A DNA stretch of 22,136 nt from a virus. The notes under the pieces were generated by a model. That model was not told where the DNA came from. It was given only the letters and a program-made list of their open reading frames with translations, and searched no databases. A program made the translations under genes and the position numbers. How positions within the stretch are numbered: the first letter of the stretch is position 1; the number at the start of each line of letters is the position of its first letter. The stretch spans positions 1-22,136 of the IMG/VR virus record IMGVR_UViG_3300042566_000619; one strand, written 5' to 3'. Of the stretch, positions 5,087 through 12,866 are shown piece after piece.

Positions 5087-5629
5087 ATGAGCGCAGTCCA
5101 GACCCAGCAAAAAAACCCAGCAAAGCGAGGCGCTGGGCGTCCCACGTACTTCAGGCCCGAGATGGTAGACAAGGCCCGCGAGTACGTGAGGGCTGGATTT
5201 ACTCGCGAAGATATCGCGGTGCACTTTGGCGTGAGCATCACCCAGCTATACAAGTGGCAAGAGACAAAACCGGATTTTGCGAAGGCCCTTTCACAAGAGC
5301 GGGTAATAGCAGACACGGCCGTGGCCAGCGCCCTGTACCAGAGGGCCACGGGCCAGACGCGCAAAACCACGCGCAAGGTGGTCACGGCAGCGGACGGGAC
5401 GCAAGAGGTGCACGAGACGTACGAGACGCTGCCGCCAGACGTGCACGCAGCCCGTTACTGGCTGAACAACAGAGCGCCTAAGGTCTGGCGCGAGCGGTCC
5501 GAGGTGACAGGCGCGGACGGTGCACCAGTGGCGATAGCCCTTAGCTGGATGGCCCCAGCGGCCCGAGGTCTGGTGCTCGAGGCCGAGCCGATCGAGGCGC
5601 GGGCGATACCCGCCCCACAAGATGCCTAA
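5087..5629 (+). CDS. terS: Terminase small subunit
   Basis: This subunit recognises the phage genome and hands it to the large subunit for packaging. The 180-aa protein has a basic N-terminus (KRGAGRPTYF), a helix-turn-helix at about residues 36-58 (FTREDIAVHFGVSITQLYKW), then a helical oligomerisation region and the RYWLNNRAPKVWRE motif common in this family. The ATG at 5087 matches the usual N-terminus and has AGGA somewhat far upstream; the in-frame ATG at 5033 has no ribosome site. It opens the rightward late block, but is followed by a 264-bp spacer rather than directly by the large subunit. Confidence 0.88.
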   Translation: MSAVQTQQKNPAKRGAGRPTYFRPEMVDKAREYVRAGFTREDIAVHFGVSITQLYKWQETKPDFAKALSQERVIADTAVASALYQRATGQTRKTTRKVVTAADGTQEVHETYETLPPDVHAARYWLNNRAPKVWRERSEVTGADGAPVAIALSWMAPAARGLVLEAEPIEARAIPAPQDA

Positions 5630-5893
5630 GTCATTGAAAACGCAGGGAAAACTGCGGATTACATATCCCCAGACCGGACGGTGGGGGGAGGCGTACGCCC
5701 CTAGGTGTAAGGGTTTACCCGTATTGCAGTGCAACATATTGCAGTGCAGCACAGGGAAAACCCTATGATGCAGCGCAACATCAAGAAATCCTTGACCCCC
5801 CGGGGGTGTGCGAACCCGGTGGCGGGGGGCCTAGTTCGCCAGCCCGAGGTCCCCACCTATTTTTTCAATTTTTGAGTTGAAAAGGTCACTAAG
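5630..5893. other. Structured spacer after terminase small subunit
   Basis: No firm gene. It holds a tandem 15-bp repeat of the ATTGCAGTGCA type (5723-5752), TGCAACA at 5730 and CGCAACA at 5774 (the heptamer seen beside the helicase gene), a mini-hairpin AGGG-AAAA-CCCT (5753-5764), a CCCCCGGGGG palindrome (5797-5806), a GCGAAC/GTTCGC stem (5810-5839), and AGGT-CCCC-ACCT followed by six T (5847-5865), which could be a weak terminator. Two short frames exist: 5622-5768 without a ribosome site and 5765-5875 with AGGGA upstream; neither is convincing. Confidence 0.55.
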
Positions 5894-6136
5894 ATGCTCT
5901 TAGCAAATGGACTCAACGCAGCAATCATCGGGCTCTCAAGCACTCCAACGCTCAGAGCAGTGTACAGCGTAGACAAAGTGCTAGAAATTCTACGCAAAGA
6001 GCACGATTTCAACGAGGACGAAGCCATCGAGTGGTTCGAGTTCAACATTGAGTCAGCGTACGTAGGCGAGGACACCCCCGTGTGGGTCTATGAGATGGAT
6101 GCCGACACCCTAATCACGGAGTTTGGCGGCCAATGA
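5894..6136 (+). CDS. Unknown acidic 80-aa protein
   Basis: A small, clearly gene-like frame with AAAAGG upstream of its ATG. The protein is acidic and soluble, with a central run FNEDEAIEWFEFNIESAYVG that is typical of short hypothetical phage proteins found near terminase genes. No metal site, signal peptide or membrane segment is visible. It is flanked by two repeat-rich spacers, between the small and large terminase genes. Function unknown; I would not assign a packaging role on position alone. Confidence 0.75.
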   Translation: MLLANGLNAAIIGLSSTPTLRAVYSVDKVLEILRKEHDFNEDEAIEWFEFNIESAYVGEDTPVWVYEMDADTLITEFGGQ

Positions 6137-6168
6137 CCCATATCCACACCCCCATCTTACCGATAGCC

Positions 6169-6252
6169 GTGTGTTTATCTGTGCGTGGCGTGCGTTTATC
6201 TGTGCGTGGCGTGCGTTTATCTGTGCGTGGCGTGTGTTTATCTGCAAGTCGG
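6169..6252. repeat. 21-bp tandem repeat, four copies
   Basis: Units start at 6169, 6190, 6211 and 6232. The second and third are identical (core GTGCGTTTATCTGTGCGTGG), the first differs at one base and the last decays after GTGTGTTTATCTG. The unit is seven codons long and in frame with the terminase large subunit, where it would read VFICAWR, AFICAWR, AFICAWR, VFICKSG if translated. Confidence 0.9.
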
Positions 6253-6299
6253 GTGTGCGTATGGCTAAGAGGGCTGGGCGTAGGGCTGGGTGCTGGCTA

Positions 6300-7643
6300 A
6301 TGGACATTCAAACCTACCAACCACGCGACTTCGCGCTGCCTTTGCACAATCGCAAAGCGCGGTGGACCGTATTGGTGTGCCACCGCAGGGCCGGTAAGAC
6401 GGTTTCTGCGTGTGCAGACCTTGTGGTCGGCGCACTGGAAACTCCATACCCCAATCCGCAATTTGCCTACCTTGCACCCTTTCGCGATCAGGCAAAAAAA
6501 GTCGCGTGGACCTATTTGAAAGATTTAACCAAACCCATCTGGGCACAAAAACCCAATGAGTCAGAATTAACAGTGTTCGTGCGCAACAGCAAGGGCGGCA
6601 TTAGCAAAATATTCGTCGGTGGCGCAGATAGCCCGGATAATTTTCGCGGGATGTATTTTGATGGCGTAGTGTTGGACGAGATCGGCAACATGAGGCCCTC
6701 GATCTGGTACTCCGTCTTGAGACCGGCCTTATCTGATCGCCGCGGCTGGGCAATATTTGCGGGGACTCCGGCTGGTAAAAATATGTTCTGGAACTTGCGC
6801 GAAGAAGCGCGAATGAATCCGAGCACGCACCTGTTGATCGAAGTCAAAGCGAGCACCAGTGGTCTGCTCCACGAGGACGAGTTGCGAGACGCTCGAGCAC
6901 AGATGACAGAGGACGCTTACCTCAGAGAGTTCGAGTGTTCATTTGATGCAGCCATCCCCGGAGCGTACTGGGCGAAAGAGATTGGCAAAATTTATGACGC
7001 TGGCCAAGTCAAAGACTTTCCAGTGGACAAAGCGCTGCACGTGGAGGTCGTGGCCGACTTGGGATACACCGACAGTTGTAGCTGGTGGGTCTGGCAGACC
7101 ACAGCAGAGGGCTATCGCATCATTGATTTTTACGAGGCCAATAGTCAGGCGATCAGCCACTACGTCGAGTGGATTAAAGCGCTGCCCTACACGGTGGATC
7201 GCGTGTGGTTGCCTCACGATGCGAAAGCAAAGTCATTGCAGACTGGCAGATCAATGGTTGAGACCTTCTTGCAGCAAGGCATAAAGCCCGAGTTGGTCCC
7301 AGACATGAGCCTGCAAGATGGTATCGAAGCGGCAAGGCAAGTGATACCGCTGTGCTGGTTCAACGAACAAGCAACCTACGAGGGGCTGGAGCATTTAAGG
7401 GCCTACTCACGCGAGTGGGACGAAAAGACTGGCACGTTCAGACAGAAGCCCAAGCACGATGCGCACAGTCACGCGAGTGACTCGTTTAGGTACTTGGCGA
7501 TTGTGGCTAAGAAGTTGAAGGTGAAGAAGGTGAGTCGCTTTGCGATTACGCCAGATGAGACACCGGACGTGCCCCAGCAATATCAATTTTCATTAGATGA
7601 CATTTGGGACACAGCGCCCAAACAAAACGTAAGGATAGGATGA
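6300..7643 (+). CDS. terL: Terminase large subunit
   Basis: The ATP-driven packaging motor and headful nuclease. In the 447-aa protein, Walker A is CHRRAGKT (27-34), Walker B is GVVLDE (122-127) and the coupling motif is FAGTP (153-157). The RNase H-fold nuclease follows with acidic residues in VVADLG (Asp253), LPHDAKA (Asp307) and HASDSF (Asp394). The start at 6300 matches the usual N-terminus of such proteins (a few residues before YQPRDF). An ATG at 6261, or translation through the 21-bp repeats from 6123, would add 13 or 59 residues; no start has a strong ribosome site, so the N-terminus is uncertain. Its end overlaps the portal start. Confidence 0.95.
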   Translation: MDIQTYQPRDFALPLHNRKARWTVLVCHRRAGKTVSACADLVVGALETPYPNPQFAYLAPFRDQAKKVAWTYLKDLTKPIWAQKPNESELTVFVRNSKGGISKIFVGGADSPDNFRGMYFDGVVLDEIGNMRPSIWYSVLRPALSDRRGWAIFAGTPAGKNMFWNLREEARMNPSTHLLIEVKASTSGLLHEDELRDARAQMTEDAYLREFECSFDAAIPGAYWAKEIGKIYDAGQVKDFPVDKALHVEVVADLGYTDSCSWWVWQTTAEGYRIIDFYEANSQAISHYVEWIKALPYTVDRVWLPHDAKAKSLQTGRSMVETFLQQGIKPELVPDMSLQDGIEAARQVIPLCWFNEQATYEGLEHLRAYSREWDEKTGTFRQKPKHDAHSHASDSFRYLAIVAKKLKVKKVSRFAITPDETPDVPQQYQFSLDDIWDTAPKQNVRIG

Positions 7644-9784
7644 TGAGCCAATTTAACGATGGACTGGATAAGCCAGATGACGCGAGCCCGGCTGGATTAG
7701 CGCTGCGCTGGAACAAAGAGATCGAGGCCGCGGGCAAAGAGGTGCTGAAGTGGCACGAAGATTCGAAGAAGATCAACAAGAGGTACTTGGACCAGCGCGA
7801 TGGGTTTGAGAGTGCTGAGAGCCGTGTGAATTTATTTTGGTCAACCATTGAGACTATGAAGGCAAGTCTCTATGCGCGGCCGCCTAAGGCTGACGTGGCG
7901 CGATCAAATTACGATGCCGAGGACGATGGGGCGCGAGTGGCCGCGACCATGCTTGAGCGCATTTTAAATAGTGGGCTAGAAGAAGATGGTAGTGATTTCG
8001 ATGCAGCGTTGAGGCACGGCATCAGTGACTGGTTAATCGTGGGGCTTGGTCAAATTTGGTTCAGGTACGAGGTCGAGACTGAGCAGGTCCAAGTGCCCGC
8101 CATCATGCACCCACACACGCTCGAAGAAATTGAGCCAGCCGCTGAGTTTGAGAAGATCACGAGCGAAGAAGTTGAGACCGACTACATCTACTGGGGTGAC
8201 TTCTTTTGGAGCCCTGCTCGTACGTGGGAAGAAGTGCGCTGGGTGGGTCGCAGAACCTATTTGGTCAAAGACAAAGCTGAAAAAAGATTTGGCAAAGTGA
8301 TTGCAGCGCAGTTGAACTACGCAAAAAAACCTAAGACCAAAGAGGGTGGTAACGATGGCCTGCCTCAGAACGAGCCATGGGATCGCGCCGAGGTCTTTGA
8401 GATTTGGTCTAAGGACGATAAGAAAGTTTATTGGTACGCCAAGGGTGTCGATGTAGTGCTGGACGTGAAAGACGACCCGCTTGGGTTGGATGATTTCTTT
8501 CCATGCCCCAAGCCCGCAATGATGAACACAACGACCTCGAACATGATGCCCAGAGCGTTGTACGTCTTTGCACAAGACCAGTTCGATGAGTTGGATGTGA
8601 TTAACACGCGCATCAAGTATTTGACCGAGGCGTGCAAAGTCACTGGGGTCTATGACAAGAGTGCAGAGGGCGTGCAGAAGCTATTCACCGAGGGCATTGA
8701 GAACAGATTGATTCCGGTGGATAACTGGGCCATGTTCGCCGAGAAGGGCGGCATCAAAGGTCAGATCGAGTTCGTGCCGATCGAGATGATCGCTAAGGCC
8801 ATTGAATACTTGCGTATGCAACGTGGTGACAAGACTCAGCAGATTTATGAAGTGCTGGGGATCAGCGACATTATGCGTGGCGCAAGTAAAGCCAGTGAGA
8901 CCGCGACTGCGCAACAGATCAAGGCTCAGTTCGGCTCAACCAGACTTCAGTATTACCAGTTTGAATTGGCGAGATGGGTCAGGCACGCCTTGCGCATTAA
9001 GGCCGAGATCATCGCCACACACTTTCAGCCTGAAACGATTGTGAAGATGAGCAACATCCAGTACACGCAAGACCGCGAGCACATCCCCGCAGCGCTTGAA
9101 GTCATCGCGCAGATGGGCATGGAGCAGTACCGCGTGAACGTGGACGCTGACACGATGGCCGCGGTCGATTGGGCCGCGAAGAAACAAGACTCAGCCGATC
9201 TGCTCAACGCGATCGGTAACTTCGTGGCGCAGATGACCCCGGTGATTCAAGGCGTGCCCGGTGCTGCGCCGTTTGTGTTGCAGATGATGCAAGCGATGTT
9301 GGCTGGCGTGAAGGGCGCGAACAACATCGAGTCGATCTTGGACCACGCGATAGCGGCCGCAAGTAAACCGCCTGCACCACCACAGCCATCACCTGAGCAA
9401 GTGGCTGAGATCGAGAACACGAAAGCGCAAACGATGGAGCGACACGCTAAGGCCCAGAAGTTAACGGTCGAGGCCCAAGTGCTCACCACGCAAGACCCTC
9501 AAGCTGAGATGCAGATGAAGGGTCAAGAGGCGCAACAGAAAATGCAGATGCAGGGCGCTCAGGCCCAGCAGAAGATGCAGATCGACCAAGCCATGGCCGA
9601 GCAGAAGATGAGTGCGGCCGCACAGAAGTCCGAGCAAGAGATGATGCACCAAGTGGTCAAGGATCGGCACGACATGGCTGTGGCTCGTATCCAAGCGCAG
9701 AACAAAGTGATGCAGCAACCTAACCCGAACTTGCCCGCAACGCGTGGGGCTGGTGTGGGTGGCGCAAAACCGAGCGTGGAGTAA
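7643..9784 (+). CDS. Portal protein
   Basis: Forms the dodecameric ring through which DNA enters and leaves the capsid. The 713-aa product begins with a helical region, carries the typical portal core (YDAEDDGARVAATMLERIL, DFDAALRHGISDWLIVGLGQ) and ends in a long Gln/Met-rich helical segment (about 590-690), as in the barrel of P22-type portals; the length is also close to P22's. Two adjacent ATGs (7640, 7643) follow AAGGATAGG; 7643 has the better spacing and shares one base with the terL stop. DNA packaging context is unambiguous. The exact portal subfamily cannot be fixed by eye. Confidence 0.9.
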   Translation: MSQFNDGLDKPDDASPAGLALRWNKEIEAAGKEVLKWHEDSKKINKRYLDQRDGFESAESRVNLFWSTIETMKASLYARPPKADVARSNYDAEDDGARVAATMLERILNSGLEEDGSDFDAALRHGISDWLIVGLGQIWFRYEVETEQVQVPAIMHPHTLEEIEPAAEFEKITSEEVETDYIYWGDFFWSPARTWEEVRWVGRRTYLVKDKAEKRFGKVIAAQLNYAKKPKTKEGGNDGLPQNEPWDRAEVFEIWSKDDKKVYWYAKGVDVVLDVKDDPLGLDDFFPCPKPAMMNTTTSNMMPRALYVFAQDQFDELDVINTRIKYLTEACKVTGVYDKSAEGVQKLFTEGIENRLIPVDNWAMFAEKGGIKGQIEFVPIEMIAKAIEYLRMQRGDKTQQIYEVLGISDIMRGASKASETATAQQIKAQFGSTRLQYYQFELARWVRHALRIKAEIIATHFQPETIVKMSNIQYTQDREHIPAALEVIAQMGMEQYRVNVDADTMAAVDWAAKKQDSADLLNAIGNFVAQMTPVIQGVPGAAPFVLQMMQAMLAGVKGANNIESILDHAIAAASKPPAPPQPSPEQVAEIENTKAQTMERHAKAQKLTVEAQVLTTQDPQAEMQMKGQEAQQKMQMQGAQAQQKMQIDQAMAEQKMSAAAQKSEQEMMHQVVKDRHDMAVARIQAQNKVMQQPNPNLPATRGAGVGGAKPSVE

Positions 9785-9788
9785 GACG

Positions 9789-10160
9789 ATGGCTTTCTAT
9801 CGCTACAAGTGCAATGAATGTGGAGAGCACTTTCACCGAGTGTGCAGCATCAAGGCGTACTCGGTTGATCGTGACTTCGAGTGCCCCGAGTGTTTCGTAA
9901 ACACTGAGCGTGTCATTGAGGCCCCGATGTTGGCGGCTGACGAGACGCTCAGTGACTTGCGTGCAACCGATGGGACAGATATTTCGAGTCGTACAAAAAG
10001 AGCCAAGTACATGAAGGAAAACAACCTGGCCTACGCCGACGATTTTAAAGAGACGTGGGCGGCCGCTGAGACCCAGCGTGCCAAGCATTTCACCGATGGC
10101 AGTGATGACCGCAAGGCTCGTCGCGAGACCATCGCACGTACCGTGTATCAAAACTTATAA
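9789..10160 (+). CDS. FmdB-like zinc-ribbon protein (123 aa)
   Basis: The N-terminus MAFYRYKCNECGEHF and CPEC (Cys8, Cys11, Cys32, Cys35) form the zinc ribbon seen in the FmdB/CxxC_CxxC_SSSS family. The rest is a charged helical tail. The ATG at 9789 has GGAG 7 bases upstream and lies 4 bp after the portal stop; an in-frame ATG at 9744 would overlap the portal gene. Family members are small putative regulators with no agreed biochemical role. Lying between portal and scaffold, it may be a late regulator or an assembly accessory; both are inference. Confidence 0.75.
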   Translation: MAFYRYKCNECGEHFHRVCSIKAYSVDRDFECPECFVNTERVIEAPMLAADETLSDLRATDGTDISSRTKRAKYMKENNLAYADDFKETWAAAETQRAKHFTDGSDDRKARRETIARTVYQNL

Positions 10161-10183
10161 GTAACCTCACCCGGAGCATTTCA

Positions 10184-11329
10184 ATGAGCAACGACCTACG
10201 CGAAGAATTAGAAAACGCATTGCAGGGCACTGACCTTGCACCTCCTACGGAGGCCTCAGGCAACCCAGAGCCCACGGTTCCTACTCCTTCACCCGAAGGT
10301 TCTACGCCAGAGGCCCCCACCCCTACAGCCGCCCCCGTGGATTTAAACGCGATGGCCGAGCGCCCACGCGACGAGTCAGGGCGCTTTGCGCCTAAGCCTG
10401 CGCCCGAGGGCATTGTGCCCGGCCCTAAGGGTGCGCAACCTCCACAAGAGGCGCAAACGCCCCCACAAGCGCCTGAGAGTGGCTTGCCGACACCTGAGCA
10501 GGCACGGCCCATTGATCGCGCCCCACAGGCGTGGACACCCGCCGAGCGTGAGCACTGGGCCGCACTGCCCGATGCGGTTAAGCAGCGCGTGATGACGCGT
10601 GAGCGCCAGATTCAGCAGACACTCCAAGAGACGGTCGAGGCGCGTAGGTTTAGTGAAGAAATTACGAAAACAATCACGCCCTACATGGCCATGATCCAGA
10701 GCGAGGGTGGCACGCCGGTGACAGCGATTGCGAGTCTGTTTCAAACGGCGGGAGCCTTGCGCACTGCGCCCCCACAACAGAAGGCCCAGTTGGTGGCCTC
10801 ACTCGTTAAGCAATTTGGGATTGACGTGGGGATGCTCGACCAAGCGCTGGTGGGCCAAGGCCCAGCGGTGGACCCGATCGAGGAACGCATCAACCAGCGC
10901 GTAAACCAAGCCCTTGCACCGATGCAGCAGCGCTACCAACAGATGGAGCAGCAGCAACAGTACGAGATGCAGCAGCACCAGCAGGCTGCGGTCCAGAGCG
11001 TGGAGCAATTCATCAACAGTCAACCTTACGGTGACGTGGTGCGTGCTGACATGGCCGACATTATGGATTACGCGACCAAGCGTGGCATGAGTATGTCACT
11101 CGAAGAATGTTATCGCCGCGCTTGCATGATGCACCCGCAGATTTCAGAGTTGATGGGCCAGCAACAACAGCACCAGCAATTGCAGCAACAGAATAGTGCG
11201 GCCCAAGCAGCTAAGGGCCGAGCGAGTTCTATCTCTGGTGCGCCCACTGGTGGCGGGATGCAGCAAGAGACACCGGCTGATGATATTCGCGGTGCGATTG
11301 AAGCATCTCTTGCCCAGATGACGCGATAG
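10184..11329 (+). CDS. Capsid scaffolding protein
   Basis: Scaffolds guide coat protein into a procapsid and then leave. The 381-aa product has no transmembrane or enzyme motif. Its N-terminal third is Pro/Ala/Thr-rich and disordered (about 20-120). A motif WTPAEREHWAALPDAVK precedes a long helical region, with Gln-rich coiled coils near 245-275 and 322-340, and a short C-terminal helix (DDIRGAIEASLAQM). Composition, length and position directly before the coat gene support the call; the WxPAEREHWxxLP motif is typical of podovirus scaffold-like proteins. CGGAG precedes the ATG. Confidence 0.82.
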   Translation: MSNDLREELENALQGTDLAPPTEASGNPEPTVPTPSPEGSTPEAPTPTAAPVDLNAMAERPRDESGRFAPKPAPEGIVPGPKGAQPPQEAQTPPQAPESGLPTPEQARPIDRAPQAWTPAEREHWAALPDAVKQRVMTRERQIQQTLQETVEARRFSEEITKTITPYMAMIQSEGGTPVTAIASLFQTAGALRTAPPQQKAQLVASLVKQFGIDVGMLDQALVGQGPAVDPIEERINQRVNQALAPMQQRYQQMEQQQQYEMQQHQQAAVQSVEQFINSQPYGDVVRADMADIMDYATKRGMSMSLEECYRRACMMHPQISELMGQQQQHQQLQQQNSAAQAAKGRASSISGAPTGGGMQQETPADDIRGAIEASLAQMTR

Positions 11330-11528
11330 TATTAAAATTGCCGCAGCCGGGCCCATAAGGTCTGGCTGCATTAAGTGGACGTGCCTAATCAGCCATAGCC
11401 ACCCGACTCCAAGGATCAGCGCAATGCTGCCCACCCTGACCTCGCGGAACTATCCGAGCGTAAAAGGGAACGTCTGACAAATCGACGGGAATCTTTCCCA
11501 TTCATTTATCAGATACTGGAGTTAAACC
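11330..11528 (+). promoter_or_regulatory. Structured leader before the coat gene
   Basis: This 199-bp spacer holds a stem GCAGCC/GGCTGC near 11343-11370, a perfect small hairpin GGGAA-TCT-TTCCC near 11490, and the coat ribosome site (CTGGAG). A 17-codon frame at 11424-11477 (MLPTLTSRNYPSVKGNV) has AAGGA at good spacing and could be a leader peptide. A promoter or processing site that raises coat expression would fit this position, but no clear promoter boxes were found. Confidence 0.4.
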
Positions 11529-12512
11529 ATGTCATTTGCTAACGCAAACGTAAGCGACATTATCGCTACAACCATTCAAAATCGCAGCAAGAAAATTGCT
11601 GATAACGTCACAAAAAATAACGCTCTGTTGGCTAAGTTAAGCCAGTCAGGTGGCGTGCGCACCGTCTCTGGCGGCAACATCATTCTGGAAGAACTGTCGT
11701 TCGCTGAAAACGCAAACGCTGGCTTCTACTCGGGCTACGACTTGCTGCCAATCGCCGCACAAGACGTGATCTCTGCTGCTGAATTTACGCTCAAGCAATT
11801 AGCTTGCCCCGTGATTATCAGCGGTATGGAACAACTCCAGAACAGCGGCAAAGAAGCGTTCATCGACTTGCTCGAGGCACGCATGGCCGTGGCTGAGTCA
11901 ACCATGAGCAACAAGCTGTGCGGCTCGATCTACTCCGATGGCACTGGTAACGGTGGCAAAGAAGTGGTCGGTTTGAACGCTGCTGTGCCCGTTTCTGCGG
12001 CCACAGGCGTGTACGGTGGAATTGATCGTGCGACTTTCGCCTTCTGGCGCTCACAGACCAAGGATGTGAAAGACTTCGCAGCCGCCAAGCCCGGTCCAGT
12101 ATCAGCCGCTCTGTCGGCTATGTGGGCCACTCTGGTTCGCGGTGCAGACCGTCCTAACCTGATCGTGATGGACAGCGTGATGTGGACCGCTTATTTGAGC
12201 GAGTTGCAGAACCAGCAGCGCTTCACTTCAGCAGAGACCGGCAACCTCGGTTTCCCATCAATCAAGTTCATGGATTGCGATGTTGTGCTCGATGGCGGCA
12301 TTGGCGGCTTCTGCCCACCCAAGACCGCGTTCATGCTCAACACCAAGTACCTGAGCTTCCGTCCACACAAAGACCGCAACATGGTCCCACTGTCGCCTAG
12401 CAAGCGCGTTGCCATCAACCAAGACGCTGAAGTTCAGATTCTTGCTTGGGCTGGCGCGATGACTTGCCGTGGTGCTCAGTTCCAAGGCCGTTTGGTTAAC
12501 ACCACTGCCTAA
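11529..12512 (+). CDS. Major capsid protein
   Basis: The main shell protein. The 327-aa sequence has the features of a podovirus HK97-fold coat family: a helical N-arm (DIIATTIQNRSKKIADNV), GGNIILEELSF, a spine-helix-like stretch (GKEAFIDLLEARMAVAESTM), SDGTGNGGKEVVGLNAAV, and a C-terminal beta-rich end. GGAG stands 7 bases before the ATG. It is followed by two hairpins, the second an intrinsic terminator, as expected for a very highly expressed gene. Codon choice is smooth and biased, in keeping with high expression. Confidence 0.92.
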   Translation: MSFANANVSDIIATTIQNRSKKIADNVTKNNALLAKLSQSGGVRTVSGGNIILEELSFAENANAGFYSGYDLLPIAAQDVISAAEFTLKQLACPVIISGMEQLQNSGKEAFIDLLEARMAVAESTMSNKLCGSIYSDGTGNGGKEVVGLNAAVPVSAATGVYGGIDRATFAFWRSQTKDVKDFAAAKPGPVSAALSAMWATLVRGADRPNLIVMDSVMWTAYLSELQNQQRFTSAETGNLGFPSIKFMDCDVVLDGGIGGFCPPKTAFMLNTKYLSFRPHKDRNMVPLSPSKRVAINQDAEVQILAWAGAMTCRGAQFQGRLVNTTA

Positions 12513-12518
12513 ACCAAG

Positions 12519-12541
12519 GATGCTCCGGGTGGGGCATCTTT
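12519..12541 (+). terminator. Hairpin after coat gene
   Basis: GATGCTCC pairs with GGGGCATC (one G-T wobble) around a 4-base loop, followed by only three T. Alone it is weak; it probably stabilises the 3' end of the coat message or acts with the terminator directly downstream. Confidence 0.5.
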
Positions 12542-12542
12542 A

Positions 12543-12577
12543 GGGGCGGTCTGAGCAATTGGGTCGCCCCGTTTTTT
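12543..12577 (+). terminator. Intrinsic terminator after coat gene
   Basis: GGGGCG pairs with CGCCCC across a 16-base loop and is followed by GTTTTTT. The run of T ends just before the GGAG ribosome site of the next gene, so read-through is needed for downstream expression unless a promoter lies nearby. Confidence 0.75.
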
Positions 12578-12587
12578 GGAGAGAAAC

Positions 12588-12803
12588 ATGGCAGCAACAT
12601 TTTCAAGCAGCAAGGCCAACACTCCCTACGACCCAACGGCCTCACAAGCCACGGGTGGCGCAAGCACGGGGATTAACGTGGCCGCGCAAAGCGTTGGCGC
12701 ACCCGGCGGTACGCAGATGCGTATTGGCGGTGAAGCGTTCAGCTTGTCGGTCAATATCCCTACTGTACCCACAGAGGCAGAAGCCGCACCAGCAGCAGTT
12801 TAA
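12588..12803 (+). CDS. Small 71-aa putative virion protein
   Basis: The ATG at 12588 has GGAGAG at good spacing. The protein is small, Ala/Thr/Ser-rich, lacks charge clusters and membrane segments, and looks like a flexible N-terminus with a short beta-type core (GGTQMRIGGEAFSLSVNIPTV is split here as GGTQMRIGGE, AFSLSVNIP). It sits alone between two intrinsic terminators right after the coat gene. A head decoration or minor head protein is plausible by position only; the family is not recognised. Confidence 0.65.
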   Translation: MAATFSSSKANTPYDPTASQATGGASTGINVAAQSVGAPGGTQMRIGGEAFSLSVNIPTVPTEAEAAPAAV

Positions 12804-12810
12804 GTAATAC

Positions 12811-12839
12811 CCCCGGGCGTTATGAACCCGGGGTTTTTT
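12811..12839 (+). terminator. Strong intrinsic terminator
   Basis: CCCCGGG and CCCGGGG form a perfect 7-bp GC stem with a 9-base loop and are followed by six T. It separates the coat/71-aa unit from the tail genes. Confidence 0.9.
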
Positions 12840-12866
12840 CACATCTAAAAATAGGAAATATCCAAG

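Noticed and set aside
5622-5875. Two short frames (48 and 36 codons) after the terminase small subunit
   Set aside because: The first has no ribosome site and overlaps terS; the second has only AGGGA and runs through hairpins. Kept as a note in the spacer entry.
6139-6150. DnaA-box-like ATATCCACA near terL
   Set aside because: A single site with one mismatch, with no cluster and no AT-rich unwinding element.
9461-9718. His/Leu-rich antisense frame opposite the portal C-terminus
   Set aside because: Mirror of the Gln/Met-rich coding repeats; no ribosome site or neighbouring genes on that strand.
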